NCBI GenBank assembly: GCA_958298945.1
Contig: OY282609.1
Coordinates: forward strand, 40,934,954-40,998,953
Direction of reading: 5' to 3'
Length of the DNA: 64,000 nt
Source: Atherix ibis
Taxonomy: Eukaryota; Arthropoda; Insecta; Diptera; Athericidae
Below are positions 26,110 through 38,753 of the stretch, in pieces (within the stretch, counting starts at the first letter, position 1; each line of letters starts with the position of its first letter). The position numbers were made by a program, and so were the translations under genes. Under the pieces are notes generated by a model. It did not search any database, was not told where the DNA came from, and saw only the letters and a list, made by a program, of their open reading frames with translations.

Positions 26110-26627
26110 TTTCAGTAGAAATTTTCAGTAAAAATTTGGAGTAGACATTTTCAGTAGAAACCTTCAGTAGAAATTTTCAGTAGAAATTTTCAGTAGAAAT
26201 TTTCAGTAGATATTTTCATTAGATATTTTCAGTAGAAATTTTTAGTAGATACTTTCTGCAAAAATTTTCAGTAGAAATAGTTAGTAGAAATTTTCAGTAG
26301 GAATTTTTAGAGAAATGTTCAGTAGAAAAATTTAGTAGGAATTTTCAGTAGAAATTTTCAGTAGAAATTTTCAGTAGAAATTTTCAGTAAAAATTTGGAG
26401 TAGACATTTTCAGTAGAAACCTTCAGTAGAAATTTTCAGTAGAAATTTTCAGTAGAAATTTTCAGTAGATATTTTCATTAGATATTTTCAGTAGAAATTT
26501 TTAGTAGATACTTTCTGCAAAAATTTTCAGTAGAAATAGTTAGTAGAAATTTTCAGTAGGAATTTTTAGAGAAATGTTCAGTAGAAAAATTTAGTAGGAA
26601 TTTTCAGTAAAAATTTTCAGTAGAAAT
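26110..26627. repeat. 259-bp tandem duplication
   Basis: The segment holding AAAAATTTGGAGTAGAC, AAACCTTCAG, GATATTTTCATTAG, GATACTTTCTGC and GAAAAATTTAGTAGG occurs twice at a constant offset of 259 bp (TTTGGAG at 26,135 and 26,394; GAAAAATTT at 26,325 and 26,584). The rare AAACCTTCAG is found in both copies. The exact edges lie inside plain monomer runs and cannot be placed. The length is 20 monomers minus one base. Confidence 0.9.
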
Positions 26628-28031
26628 TTTCAGTAGAAATTTTCAGTAGAAATTTTCAGTAGAAATTTTTAATATAAATTTTCAGTATGAATTTTCAGTA
26701 GAAATTTTAGTGCGAATTATCAGTACAAATCTTCAGCATAAATTTTGTAGTTGAAATTTTCAGTAGAAATTTTCAGTAGAAATTTTTAGTAGAAATTTTC
26801 AGTAGAAATTTTCAGTAGAAATTTTCAGTAGAAATTTTCAGCAGAAATTTTCAGTAGAAATTTTCAGTAGATATTTTCAGTACCAATTGTCAGTAGCAAT
26901 TTTGGGTAGAAATTTTCAGTAGAAATCTTAAGTAAAAATTTTCAGCAGAAACTTTCAGTAGAAATTTTCAGTAGAAATTTTGGGTAGAAATTTGTAATAT
27001 AAATTTTCACTATGAATTTTCAGTAGAAATTTTAGTGCGAATTATCAGTAGAAATGTTCAGCATAAATTTTTAGTAGAAATTTTCAGTAGAAATTTTCGG
27101 TAGAAATTTTTAGGAGAAATTTTCTGCGAAAATGTTCAGTAGAAATAGTTAGTAGAAATTTTCAGTAGGAATTGTCAGAGAAATTTTCAGTTGAAATTTT
27201 CAGTAGAAATTTTCAATATAAATTTTTAGTAGGAATTTTCAGTAAAAATTTTAGTGCAAATTATCAGTAGAAATGTTCACCATAAATTTTTAGCTGAAAT
27301 TTTCAGTAGAAATTTTCAGTAGAAAATTTTAGTAGAAATTTTTAGTAGAAATTTTCAGTAGAAATTTTCAGTAGAAATTTTCAGTAGAAATTTTCAGTAG
27401 AAATTTTCAGTAGAAATTTTCAGTAGAAATTTTCAGTAGAAATTTTCAGTAGAAATTTTCAGTAGAAATTTTCAGTAGAAATTTTCAGTAGAAATTTTCA
27501 GTAGAAATTTTCAGTAGAAATTTTCTGTAAAAATTTTCAGTAGAAATAGTTAGTAGAAATTTTCAGTAGGAATTTTCAGAAAATGTTCAGTAGTAATTTT
27601 CAGAGAAATTTTCAGTAGAAATTTTCAGTATATATTTTCAATAGAAATTTCAATAGAAATTTTCAGTAGAAATTTTCAGTAGAAAATTTCAGTAGAAATT
27701 TCCAGTAGAAATTTCCAGCAGATATTTTCAGTAGATACTTTCAGTAGATATTTTCAGAAGAAATTTTTAGTAGAAATCTTAAGTAGAAATTTTCAGTAGA
27801 AATTTTCTGTAGAAATTTTCAGTCGAAATTTTCAGTAAAAATTTTCAGTAAAAATTTTGAGTAGAAATTTTCAGTAGAAATCTTCAGTAGAAATTTTCAG
27901 TAGAAATTTTCAGTAGATATTTTCATTAGATATTTTCAGTAGAAATTTTTAGTAGATACTTTCTGCAAAAATTTTCAGTAGAAATAGTTAGTAGAAATTT
28001 TCAGTAGGAATTTTTAGCGAAATGTTCAGTA
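26584..28031. repeat. Domain B higher-order unit 1 (1,448 bp)
   Basis: This is the first of three adjacent units that start with GAAAAATTTAGTAGG and carry the full domain B cassette order. It is tied to the next two by the private changes CTGCGAAAATG (27,124; 28,559; 29,954) and GGAATTGTCAGAG, which other domain B units lack. Compared with unit 2 it is 53 bp longer; part of this is extra perfect monomers (13 at 27,349-27,517). This trio is the clearest higher-order repeat in the window. Confidence 0.92.
27349..27517. repeat. Perfect run of 13 monomers in unit 1
   Basis: Thirteen identical AAATTTTCAGTAG units follow AAATTTTTAGTAG and end at AAATTTTCTGTAA. The homologous slot in the neighbouring units is shorter, so this run length accounts for part of the size difference between units. 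Confidence 0.93.
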
Positions 28032-29426
28032 GAAAAATTTAGTAGGAATTTTCAGTAGAAATTTTCAGTAGAAATTTTCAGTAGAAATTTTCAGTAGAAA
28101 TTTTTAATATAAATTTTCAGTATGAATTTTCAGTAGAAATTTTAGTGCGAATTATCAGTACAAATCTTCAGCATAAATTTTGTAGTTGAAATTTTCAGTA
28201 GAAATTTTCAGTAGAAATTTTTAGTAGAAATTTTCAGTAGAAATTTTCAGTAGAAATTTTCAGTAGAAATTTTCAGCAGAAATTTTCAGTAGAAATTTTC
28301 AGTAGATATTTTCAGTACCAATTGTCAGTAGCAATTTTGGGTAGAAATTTTTAGTAGAAATCTTAAGTAAAAATTTTCAGCAGAAACTTTCAGTAGAAAT
28401 TTTCAGTAGAAATTTTGGGTAGAAATTTTTAATATAAATTTTCACTATGAATTTTCAGTAGAAATTTTAGTGCGAATTATCAGTAGAAATGTTCAGCATA
28501 AATTTTTAGTAGAAATTTTCAGTAGAAATTTTCGGTAGAAATTTTTAGGAGAAATTTTCTGCGAAAATGTTCAGTAGAAATAGTTAGTAGAAATTTTCAG
28601 TAGGAATTGTCAGAGAAATTTTCAGTTGAAATTTTCAGTAGAAATTTTCAATATAAATTTTTAGTAGGAATTTTCAGTAAAAATTTTAGTGCAAATTATC
28701 AGTAGAAATGTTCACCATAAATTTTTAGCTGAAATTTTCAGTAGAAATTTTCAGTAGAAAATTTTAGTAGAAATTTTTAGTAGAAATTTTCAGTAGAAAT
28801 TTTCAGTAGAAATTTTCAGTAGAAATTTTCAGTAGAAATTTTCAGTAGAAATTTTCAGTAGAAATTTTCAGTAGAAATTTTCAGTAGAAATTTTCAGTAG
28901 AAATTTTCTGTAAAAATTTTCAGTAGAAATAGTTAGTAGAAATTTTCAGTAGGAATTTTCAGAAAATGTTCAGTAGTAATTTTCAGAGAAATTTTCAGTA
29001 GAAATTTTCAGTATATATTTTCAATAGAAATTTCAATAGAAATTTCAATAGAAATTTTCAGTAGAAATTTTCAGTAGAAAATTTCAGTAGAAATTTCCAG
29101 TAGAAATTTCCAGCAGATATTTTCAGTAGATACTTTCAGTAGATATTTTCAGAAGAAATTTTTAGTAGAAATCTTAAGTAGAAATTTTCAGTAGAAATTT
29201 TCTGTAGAAATTTTCAGTCGAAATTTTCAGTAAAAATTTTCAGTAAAAATGTTGAGTAGAAATTTTCAGTAGAAATCTTCAGTAGAAATTTTCAGTAGAA
29301 ATTTTCAGTAGATATTTTCATTAGATATTTTCAGTAGAAATTTTTAGTAGATACTTTCTGCAAAAATTTTCAGTAGAAATAGTTAGTAGAAATTTTCAGT
29401 AGGAATTTTTAGCGAAATGTTCAGTA
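28032..29426. repeat. Domain B higher-order unit 2 (1,395 bp)
   Basis: The middle unit of the trio. TACCAATTGTC lies at 28,316, CTGCGAAAATG at 28,559 and the next unit start at 29,427. It has the variant GGAATTTTTAGCGAAATG before its start, shared with unit 3 (AGCGAAATG near 28,016 and 29,411), where other units have AGAGAAATG. It contains an additional 11-bp AATTTCAATAG unit near 29,040 that the other two lack. Confidence 0.92.
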
Positions 29427-30728
29427 GAAAAATTTAGTAGGAATTTTCAGTAGAAATTTTCAGTAGAAATTTTCAGTAGAAATTTTCAGTAGAAATTTTT
29501 AATATAAATTTTCAGTATGAATTTTCAGTAGAAATTTTAGTGCGAATTATCAGTACAAATCTTCAGCATAAATTTTGTAGTTGAAATTTTCAGTAGAAAT
29601 TTTCAGTAGAAATTTTTAGTAGAAATTTTCAGTAGAAATTTTCAGTAGAAATTTTCAGTAGAAATTTTCAGCAGAAATTTTCAGTAGAAATTTTCAGTAG
29701 ATATTTTCAGTACCAATTGTCAGTAGCAATTTTGGGTAGAAATTTTTAGTAGAAATCTTAAGTAAAAATTTTCAGCAGAAACTTTCAGTAGAAATTTTCA
29801 GTAGAAATTTTGGGTAGAAATTTTTAATATAAATTTTCACTATGAATTTTCAGTAGAAATTTTAGTGCGAATTATCAGTAGAAATGTTCAGCATAAATTT
29901 TTAGTAGAAATTTTCAGTAGAAATTTTCGGTAGAAATTTTTAGGAGAAATTTTCTGCGAAAATGTTCAGTAGAAATAGTTAGTAGAAATTTTCAGTAGGA
30001 ATTGTCAGAGAAATTTTCAGTTGAAATTTTCAGTAGAAATTTTCAATATAAATTTTTAGTAGGAATTTTCAGTAAAAATTTTAGTGCAAATTATCAGTAG
30101 AAATGTTCACCATAAATTTTTAGCTGAAATTTTCAGTAGAAATTTTCAGTAGAAAATTTTAGTAGAAATTTTTAGTAGAAATTTTCAGTAGAAATTTTCA
30201 GTAGAAATTTTCAGTAGAAATTTTCAGTAGAAATTTTCAGTAGAAATTTTCAGTAGAAATTTTCAGTAGAAATTTTCAGTAGAAATTTTCAGTAGAAATT
30301 TTCAGTAGAAATTTTCTGTAAAAATTTTCAGTAGAAATAGTTAGTAGAAATTTTCAGTAGGAATTTTCAGAAAATGTTCAGTAGTAATTTTCAGAGAAAT
30401 TTTCAGTAGAAATTTTCAGTAGATATTTTCAATAGAAATTTCAATAGAAATTTTCAGTAGAAATTTTCAGTAGAAAATTTCAGTAGAAATTTCCAGTAGA
30501 AATTTCCACCAGATATTTTCAGTAGATACTTTCAGTAGATATTTTCAGAAGAAATTTTTAGTAGAAATCTTAAGTAGAAATTTTCAGTAGAAATTTTCTG
30601 TAGAAATTTTCAGTCGAAATTTTCAGTAAAAATTTTCAGTAAAAATTTTGAGTAGAAATTTTCAGTAGAAATCTTCAGTAGAAATTTTCAGTAGAAATTT
30701 TCAGTAGATATTTTCATTAGATATTTTC
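29427..30728. repeat. Domain B higher-order unit 3 (truncated)
   Basis: The third unit follows units 1 and 2 closely, with TACC at 29,711 and CTGCG at 29,954, both exactly 1,395 bp after those of unit 2. Near 30,729 it switches: after GATATTTTCATTAG it continues with AAATATTTTC, a path typical of other domain B units, rather than GATACTTTCTGC. It has CCACCAGATATTTTC at about 30,506 where the others read CCAGCAG. Confidence 0.9.
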
Positions 30729-32333
30729 AGTAAATATTTTCAGTAGAAATTTTTAGTAGAAATTTTCAGTAGAAATTTTCAGAAGAAATTTTCTGTAAAA
30801 ATTTTCAGTAGAAATAGTTAGTAGAAATTTTCAGTAGGTATTTCAGAAAATGTTCAGTAGTAATTTTCAGTAGATATTTTCAATAAAAATTTCAGCAGAA
30901 ATTTTCAGTAGAAAATTTCAGTAGAAAATTTCAGTAGAAATTTCCAGTAGAAATTTCCAGCAGATATTTTCAGTAGATACTTACAGTAGATATTTTCAGA
31001 AGAAATTTTTAGTAGAAATCTTAAGTAGAAATTTTCAGTAGGTATTTCAGAAAATGTTCAGTAGTAATTTTCAGTAGATATTTTCAATAGAAATTTCAGT
31101 AGAAATTTTCAGTAAAAAATTTCAGTAGAAAATTTCAGTAGAAATTTCCAGTAGAAATTTCCAGCAGATATTTTCAGTAGATATTTTCAGTAGATATTTT
31201 CAGAAGAAATTTTTAGTAGAAATCTTAAGTAGAAATTTTCAGTAGAAATTTTCTGTAGAAATTTTCAGTAGAAATTTTCAGTAGAAATTTTTAGTAGAAA
31301 TTTTCAGTAGAAATTTTTAGTAGAAATTTTCAGTAGAAATTTTCAGTAGAAATTTTCAGTAAAAATTTGTAGTAGACATTTTCAGTAGAAATCTTCAGTA
31401 GAAATTGTCAGTAGAAATTTTCAGTAGAAATTTTCAGTAGATATTTTCAGTAGAAATTTTCAGTAGAAATTTTTAGTAGATACTTTCTACAAAAATTTTC
31501 AGTAGAAATAGTTAGTAGAAATTTTCAGTAGGAATTTTTAGAGAAATGTTCAGTAGAAAAATTTAGTAGGAATTTTCAGTAGAAATTTTCAGTAGAAATT
31601 TTCAGTAGACATTTTCAGTAGAAATTTTCAGTAGAAATTTTCAGTAGAAATTTTTAATATAAATTTTCAGTATGAATTTTCAGTAGAAATTTTAGTGCGA
31701 ATTATCAGTACAAATCTTCAGCATAAATTTTGTAGTTGAAATTTTCAGTAGAAATTTTCAGTAGAAATTTTTAGTAGAAATTTTCAGTAGAAATTTTCAG
31801 TAGAAATTTTCAGTAGAAATTTTCAGTAGAAATTTTCAGTAGAAATTTTTAGTAGATATTTTCAGTACCAATTGTCAGTAGCAATTTTGGGTAGAAATTT
31901 TCAGTAGAAATCTTAAGTAAAAATTTTCAGCAAAAACTTTCAGTAGAAATTTTCAGTAGAAATTTTGGGTAGAAATTTTTAATATAAATTTTCACTATGA
32001 ATTTTCAGTAGAAATTTTAGTGCGAATTATCAGTAGAAATGTTCAGCATAAATTTTTAGTAGAAATTTTCAGTAGAAATTTTCGGTAGAAATTTTTAGGA
32101 GAAATTTTCTGCAAAAATGTTCAGTAGAAATAGTTAGTAGAAATTTTCAGTAGGAATTTTCAGAGAAATTTTCAGTTGAAATTTTCAGTAGAAATTTTCA
32201 ATATAAATTTTTAGTAGGAATTTTCAGTAAAAATTTTAGTGCAAATTATCAGTAGAAATGTTCACCATAAATTTTTAGCTGAAATTTTCAGTAGAAATTT
32301 TCAGTAGAAAATTTTAGTAGAAATTTTTAGTAG

Positions 32334-32567
32334 AAATTTTCAGTAGAAATTTTCAGTAGAAATTTTCAGTAGAAATTTTCAGTAGAAATTTTCAGTAGAA
32401 ATTTTCAGTAGAAATTTTCAGTAGAAATTTTCAGTAGAAATTTTCAGTAGAAATTTTCAGTAGAAATTTTCAGTAGAAATTTTCAGTAGAAATTTTCAGT
32501 AGAAATTTTCAGTAGAAATTTTCAGTAGAAATTTTCAGTAGAAATTTTCAGTAGAAATTTTCAGTAG
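32334..32567. repeat. Longest perfect run seen: 18 monomers
   Basis: Eighteen consecutive AAATTTTCAGTAG units (234 bp) without a substitution, ended by AAATTTTCTGTAA. It sits in the length-variable slot of the domain B unit, after AAAATTTTAG and AAATTTTTAG. The equivalent slot in the second copy of the 1,860-bp duplication is shorter. Confidence 0.95.
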
Positions 32568-33260
32568 AAATTTTCTGTAAAAATTTTCAGTAGAAATAGT
32601 TAGTAGAAATTTTCAGTAGGAATTTTCAGAAAATGTTCAGTAGTAATTTTCAGAGAAATTTTCAGTAGAAATTTTCAGTATATATTTGCAATAGAAATTT
32701 CAATAGAAATTTTCAGTAGAAATTTTCAGTAGAAAATTTCAGTAGAAATTTCCAGTAGAAATTTCCAGCAGATATTTTCAGTAGATATTTTCAGAAGAAA
32801 TTTTTAGTAGAAATCTTAAGTAGAAATTTTCAGTAGAAATTTTCTGTAGAAATTTTCAGTCGAAATTTTCAGTAAAAATTTTCAGTAAAAATTTTGAGTA
32901 GAAATTTTCAGTAGAAATCTTCAGTAGAAATTTTCAGTAGAAATTTTCAGTAGATATTTTCATTAGATATTTTCAGTAAATATTTTTAGTAGAAATTTTT
33001 AGTAGAAATTTTCAGTAGAAATTTTCTGTAGATACTTTCTGCAAAAATTTTCAGTAGAAATAGTTGGTAGAAATTTTCAGTAGGAATTTTTAGAGAAATG
33101 TTCAGTAGAAATTTTTAGTAGAAATTTTCAGTAGAAATTTTCAGAAGAAATTTTCTGTAAAAATTTTCAGTAGAAATCGTTAGTAGAAATTTTCAGTAGG
33201 TATTTCAGAAAATGTTCAGTAGTAATTTTCAGTAGATATTTTCAATAGAAATTTCAGTAG

Positions 33261-33325
33261 AAAATTTCAGTAGAAAATTTCAGTAGAAAATTTCAGTAGA
33301 AAATTTCAGTAGAAAATTTCAGTAG
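33261..33325. repeat. Local expansion of a variant monomer (5x AAAATTTCAGTAG)
   Basis: Five tandem copies of the A4T3 variant AAAATTTCAGTAG, with starts 33,261, 33,274, 33,287, 33,300 and 33,313. The homologous place in other cassettes has one or two (two in copy 2 near 35,030). The 39-bp excess is exactly three monomers, a clear case of single-monomer slippage acting on a variant. Confidence 0.93.
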
Positions 33326-33464
33326 AAATTTCCAGTAGAAATTTCCAGCAGATATTTTCAGTAGATACTTTCAGTAGATATTTTCAGAAGAAATTTTTAG
33401 TAGAAATCTTAAGTAGAAATTTTCAGTAGAAATTTTCTGTAGAAATTTTCAGTAGAAATTTTCA

Positions 33465-35190
33465 GTAGACATTTTCAGTAGAAATTTTCAGTAGAAATTT
33501 TCAGTAGAAATTTTTAATATAAATTTTCAGTATGAATTTTCAGTAGAAATTTTAGTGCGAATTATCAGTACAAATCTTCAGCATAAATTTTGTAGTTGAA
33601 ATTTTCAGTAGAAATTTTCAGTAGAAATTTTTAGTAGAAATTTTCAGTAGAAATTTTCAGTAGAAATTTTCAGTAGAAATTTTCAGTAGAAATTTTCAGT
33701 AGAAATTTTCAGTAGAAATTTTTAGTAGATATTTTCAGTACCAATTGTCAGTAGCAATTTTGGGTAGAAATTTTCAGTAGAAATATTAAGTAAAAATTTT
33801 CAGCAAAAACTTTCAGTAGAAATTTTCAGTAGAAATTTTTAATATAAATTTTCACTATGAATTTTCAGTAGAAACTTTAGTGCGAATTATCAGTAGAAAT
33901 GTTCAGCATAAATTTTTAGTAGAAATTTTCAGTAGAAATTTTCGGTAGAAATTTTTAGGAGAAATTTTCTGCAAAAATGTTCAGTAGAAATAGTTAGTAG
34001 AAATTTTCAGTAGGAATTTTCAGAGAAATTTTCAGTTGAAATTTTCAGTAGAAATTTTCAATATAAATTTTTAGTAGGAATTTTCAGTAAAAATTTTAGT
34101 GCAAATTATCAGTAGAAATGTTCACCATAAATTTTTAGCTGAAATTTTCAGTAGAAATTTTCAGTAGAAAATTTTAGTAGAAATTTTTAGTAGAAATTTT
34201 CAGTAGAAATTTTCAGTAGAAATTTTCAGTAGAAATTTTCAGTAGAAATTTTCAGTAGAAATTTTCAGTAGAAATTTTCAGTAGAAATTTTCAGTAGAAA
34301 TTTTCAGTAGAAATTTTCAGTAGAAATTTTCAGTAGAAATTTTCTGTAAAAATTTTCAGTAGAAATAGTTAGTAGAAATTTTCAGTAGGAATTTTCAGAA
34401 AATGTTCAGTAGTAATTTTCAGAGAAATTTTCAGTAGAAATTTTCAGTATATATTTGCAATAGAAATTTCAATAGAAATTTTCAGTAGAAATTTTCAGTA
34501 GAAAATTTCAGTAGAAATTTCCAGTAGAAATTTCCAGCAGATATTTTCAGTAGATATTTTCAGAAGAAATTTTTAGTAGAAATCTTAAGTAGAAATTTTC
34601 AGTAGAAATTTTCTGTAGAAATTTTCAGTCGAAATTTTCAGTAAAAATTTTCAGTAAAAATTTTGAGTAGAAATTTTCAGTAGAAATCTTCAGTAGAAAT
34701 TTTCAGTAGAAATTTTCAGTAGATATTTTCATTAGATATTATCAGTAAATATTTTCAGTAGAAATTTTTAGTAGAAATTTTCAGTAGAAATTTTCTGTAG
34801 ATACTTTCTGCAAAAATTTTCAGTAGAAATAGTTGGTAGAAATTTTCAGTAGGAATTTTTAGAGAAATGTTCAGTAGAAATTTTTAGTAGAAATTTTCAG
34901 TAGAAATTTTCAGAAGAAATTTTCTGTAAAAATTTTCAGTAGAAATAGTTAGTAGAAATTTTCAGTAGGTATTTCAGAAAATGTTCAGTAGTAATTTTCA
35001 GTAGATATTTTCAATAGAAATTTCAGTAGAAAATTTCAGTAGAAAATTTCAGTAGAAATTTCCAGTAGAAATTTCCAGCAGATATTTTCAGTAGATACTT
35101 TCAGTAGATATTTTCAGAAGAAATTTTTAGTAGAAATCTTAAGTAGAAATTTTCAGTAGAAATTTTCTGTAGAAATTTTCAGTAGAAATT
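33465..35190. repeat. 1,860-bp tandem duplication, copy 2
   Basis: Second copy of 31,605-33,464. It lacks the TTTTGGGTAGAAA monomer near 33,830 that copy 1 has near 31,963, reads AATATTAAG where copy 1 has AATCTTAAG (near 33,783), and carries two AAAATTTCAGTAG units where copy 1 has five. The rare GTATATATTTGCAATAG occurs in both copies (about 32,677 and 34,447), confirming common origin. Confidence 0.9.
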
Positions 35191-38100
35191 TTCAGTAGAA
35201 ATTTTTAGTAGAAATTTTTAGTAGAAATTTTCAGTAGAAATTTTCAGTAGAAATTTTCAGTAAAAATTTGGAGTAGAAATTTTCAGTAGAAATCTTCAGT
35301 AGAAATTTTCAGTAGAAATTTTCAGTAGAAATTTTCAGTAGATATTTTCATTAGATATTTTCAGTAGAAATTTTTAGTAGATACTTTCTGCAAAAATTTT
35401 CAGTAGAAATAGTTAGTAGAAATTTTCAATAGGAATATTCAGAGAAAGTTTCAGTAGAAATTTTCAATATAAATTTTCAGTAGGAATTTTCAGTAGAAAT
35501 TTTAGTGCAAATTATCAGTAGAAATGTTCAGCATAAATTTTTAGCTGAAATTTTCAGTAGAAATGTTCAGTAGAAAATTTTAATAGAAATTTTCAGTAGA
35601 AATTTTCAGTAGAAATTTTCAGTCGAAATTTTCTGTAAAAATTTTCAGTAGAAATAGTTAATGGAAATTTTTAGAAAGAGTTTTCAGAAAATGTTCAGTA
35701 GTAATTTTCAGAGACATTATCAGTAGAAATTTTCAGTAGATATTTTCAATAGAAATTTTAGTAGAAATTTTCATTAGAAATTTTCAGTAGAAAATTTTAG
35801 TAGAAATTTCCTGTAGAAATTGCCAGCAGATATTTTCAGTAGATACTTTCAGTAGATATTTTCAGAAGAAATTTTTAGTTGAAATTAAGTAGAAATTTTC
35901 AGTACAAATTTTCTGTAGAAATTTTCAGTAGAAATTTTCAGTACAAATTTTCTGTAGAAATTTTCAGTAGAAATTTTCAGTAGAAATTTTCAGTTGAAAT
36001 TTTCAGTAGAAATTTAAGTGCGAATTATCAGTAGAAATTTTCAGCATAAATTTCTAGTTTTCAGAAATTTTCAGTAGAAATTTTCAGTAGAATTTTCAGT
36101 AGAAATTTTCAGTAGAAATTTTCAGTAGAAATATTCAGTACCAATGGTCAGTAGCAATTTTGGGTAGAAATTTTCAGTAGAAATTTTCAGTAGAAATCTT
36201 AAGTAAACATTTTCAGCAGAAACTTTCAGTAGAAATTTTTAGTAGAAATTTTGGGTAGAAATTTTCAATATAAATTTTCACTATGAATTTTCAGTAGAAA
36301 TTTTAGTGCGAATTATCAGTCGAAATGTTCAGCATAAATTTTTAGTAGAAATTTTCAGTAGAAATTTTACGTAGAAATTTTTAGGAGAAATTTTCTGCAA
36401 AAATGTTCAGTAGAAATACTTAGTAGAAATTTTCAGTAGGAATTTTCAGAGCAATTTTAGCTGAAATTTTCAGTAGAAATTTTCAGTAGAAAATTTTAGT
36501 AGAAATTTACTGTAGAAATTTTCAGTAGAAATTTTCAGTAGAAATTTTCAGTAGAAATTTTCTGTAAAAATTTTCAGTAGAAATTTTCAGTAGGTATTTC
36601 AGAAAATGTTCAGTAGTAATTTTCAGAGAAATTTACAGTAGAAATTTTCAGTAGATATTTTCAATAGAAATTTCAGTAGAAATTTTCAGTAGAAAATTTC
36701 AGTAGAAAATTTCAGCAGAAATTTCCAGTAGAAATTTCCAGCAGATATTTTCAGTAGATACTTTCAGTAGATATTTTCAGAAGAAATTTTTAGTAGAAAT
36801 CTTTAGTAGAAATTTTCAGTAGAAATTTTCTGTAGAAATTTTCAGTAGAAATTTTCAGTAGAAATTTTCAGTAGAAATTTTCAGTAGAAATTTTCAGTAG
36901 AAATTTTCAGTAGAAATTTTCAGTAGAAATTTTCAGTAAAAATTTTGAGTAGAAATTTTCAGTTTAAATTTTCAGTAGAAATTTTCAGTAGAAATTTTCA
37001 GTAGAAATTTTCAGTAGAAATTTTCAGTAGAAATTTTCAGTAGATATTTTCATTAGATATTTTCAGTAGATATTTTCAGTAGAAATTTTTAGTAGATACT
37101 TTCTGCAAAAATTTTCAGTAGAAATAGTTAGTAGAAATTTTCAGTAGGAATTTTTAGAGAAATGTTCAGTAGAAATTTTTAGTAGGAATTTTAAGTAGAA
37201 ATTTTTAGTAGAAATTTTCAGTAGAAATTTTTAGTAGAAATTTTCAGTAGAAATTTTCAGTAGAAATTTTGGGTAGAAATTTTCAATATAAATTTTCACT
37301 ATGAATTTTCAGTAGAAATTTTAGTGCGAATTATCAGTAGAAATGTTCAGCATAAATTTTTAGTAGAAATTTTCAGTAGAAATTTTCGGTAGAAATTCTT
37401 AGGCGAAATTTTCTGCAAAAATGTTCAGTAGAAATAGTTAGTAGAAATTTTCAGTAGGAATTTTCAGAGAAATTTTCAGTAGAAATTTGCAGTAGAAATT
37501 TTCAATATAAATTTTCAGTAGGAATTTTCAGTAGAAATTTTAGTGCAAATTATCAGTAGAAATGTTCAGCATATATTTTTAGCTGAAATTTTCAGTTTAA
37601 AATTTTAATAGAAATTTTCAGTAGAAATTTTCAGTAGAAATTTTCAGTAGAAATTTTCAGTAGAAATTTTCAGTAGAAATTTTCTGTAAAAATTTTCAGT
37701 AGAAATAGTTAATGGAAATTTTTAGAAAGAATATTCAGAAAATGTTCAGTAGTAATTTTCAGAGAAATTTTCAGTAGAAATTTTCAGTAGATATTTTCAA
37801 TAGAAATTTCAGTAGAAATTTTCATTAGAAATTTTCAGTAGAAAATTTCATTAGAAATTTCCTGTAGAAATTTCCAGCAGATATTTTCAGTAGATACTTT
37901 CAGTAGATATTTTCAGAAGCAATTTTTAGTAGAAATTAAGTAGAAATTTTCAGTAGAAATTTTCTGTAGAAATTTTCAGTAGAAATTTTCAGTAGAAATT
38001 TTCAGTAGAAATTTTCAGTAGAAATTTTCAGTTGAAATTTTCAGTAAAAATTTTGAGTAGAAATTTTCAGTAGAAATCTTCAGTAGAAATTTTCAGTAGA

Positions 38101-38753
38101 AATTTTCAGTAGATATTTTCATTAGATATTTTCAGTAGATATTTTCAGTAGAAATTTTTAGTAGAAATTTTCAGTAGAAATTTTCTGTAGATACTTTCTG
38201 CAAAAATTTTCAGTAGAAAAAGTTAGTAGAAATTTTCAGCAGGAATTTTTAGAGAAATGTTCAGTAGAAATTTTTAGTAGGAATTTTCAGTAGAAATTTT
38301 CGGTGGTAATTATCAGTAGAAATGTTCAGCATTAATTTTTAGTAGAAATTTTTAGTAGAAATTTTAGTAGAAATTTTTATTAGAAATTTTTAGTAGAAAT
38401 TTTCGGTAGAAATTTTCTGTAGAAATTTGTAGGAGAAATTTTCAGTAGAAATTTTTAGTAGAAATTTTCAGTAGAAATTTTTAGTAGAAATTTTCAGTAG
38501 AAATTTTTAGTAGAAATTTTCAGTAGAAATTTTCATTAGAAATTTTCAGAAGAAATTTAAGTGCGAATTATCAGTAGAAATGTTCAGCATAAATTTCTAG
38601 TTTTCAGAAATTTTCAGTAGAAATTTTCAGTAGAAATTTTCAGTAGAATTTTCAGTAGAAATTTTCAGTAGAAATTTTCAGTAGAAATATTCAGTACCAA
38701 TTGTCAGTAGCAATTTTGGGTAGAAATTTTCAGTAGAAATTTTCAGTAGAAAT

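Larger units (their letters stand above)
31605..33464. repeat. 1,860-bp tandem duplication, copy 1
   Basis: Starts at the rare monomer GTAGACATTTTCAG (31,605), which recurs at 33,465; the following bases match at a constant offset of 1,860. The TACC markers (31,866 and 33,739) are 1,873 apart because copy 2 has one more plain monomer upstream of its marker. Copy 1 contains the longest perfect run (18 monomers from 32,334) and a five-fold expansion of AAAATTTCAGTAG at 33,261. Confidence 0.92.
13331..35410. repeat. Satellite domain B
   Basis: This domain is defined by the variant GAAAAATTTAGTAGG (starts at 14,684; 16,016; 19,248; 21,031; 22,621; 26,325; 26,584; 28,032; 29,427; 31,556) and by AGTACAAATCTTCAGC followed by TTTTGTAGTTG, seen about ten times between 14.8 and 33.6 kb and not noticed elsewhere. 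Its full cassette order is: GAAAAATTT, TATGAATTTTC, AGTGCGAATTATC, TTTTGTAGTTG, TACCAATTGTC, AATCTTAAG, CACTATG, CTGCAAAAATG, AGTGCAAATTATC, GTTCACC, a perfect run, AGAAAATG, TATATATTTTC, CCAGCAGATATTTTC, AATCTTCAG, GATACTTTCTGC. Units differ mainly by deletion of part of this order, which explains the uneven marker spacing. Confidence 0.8.
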
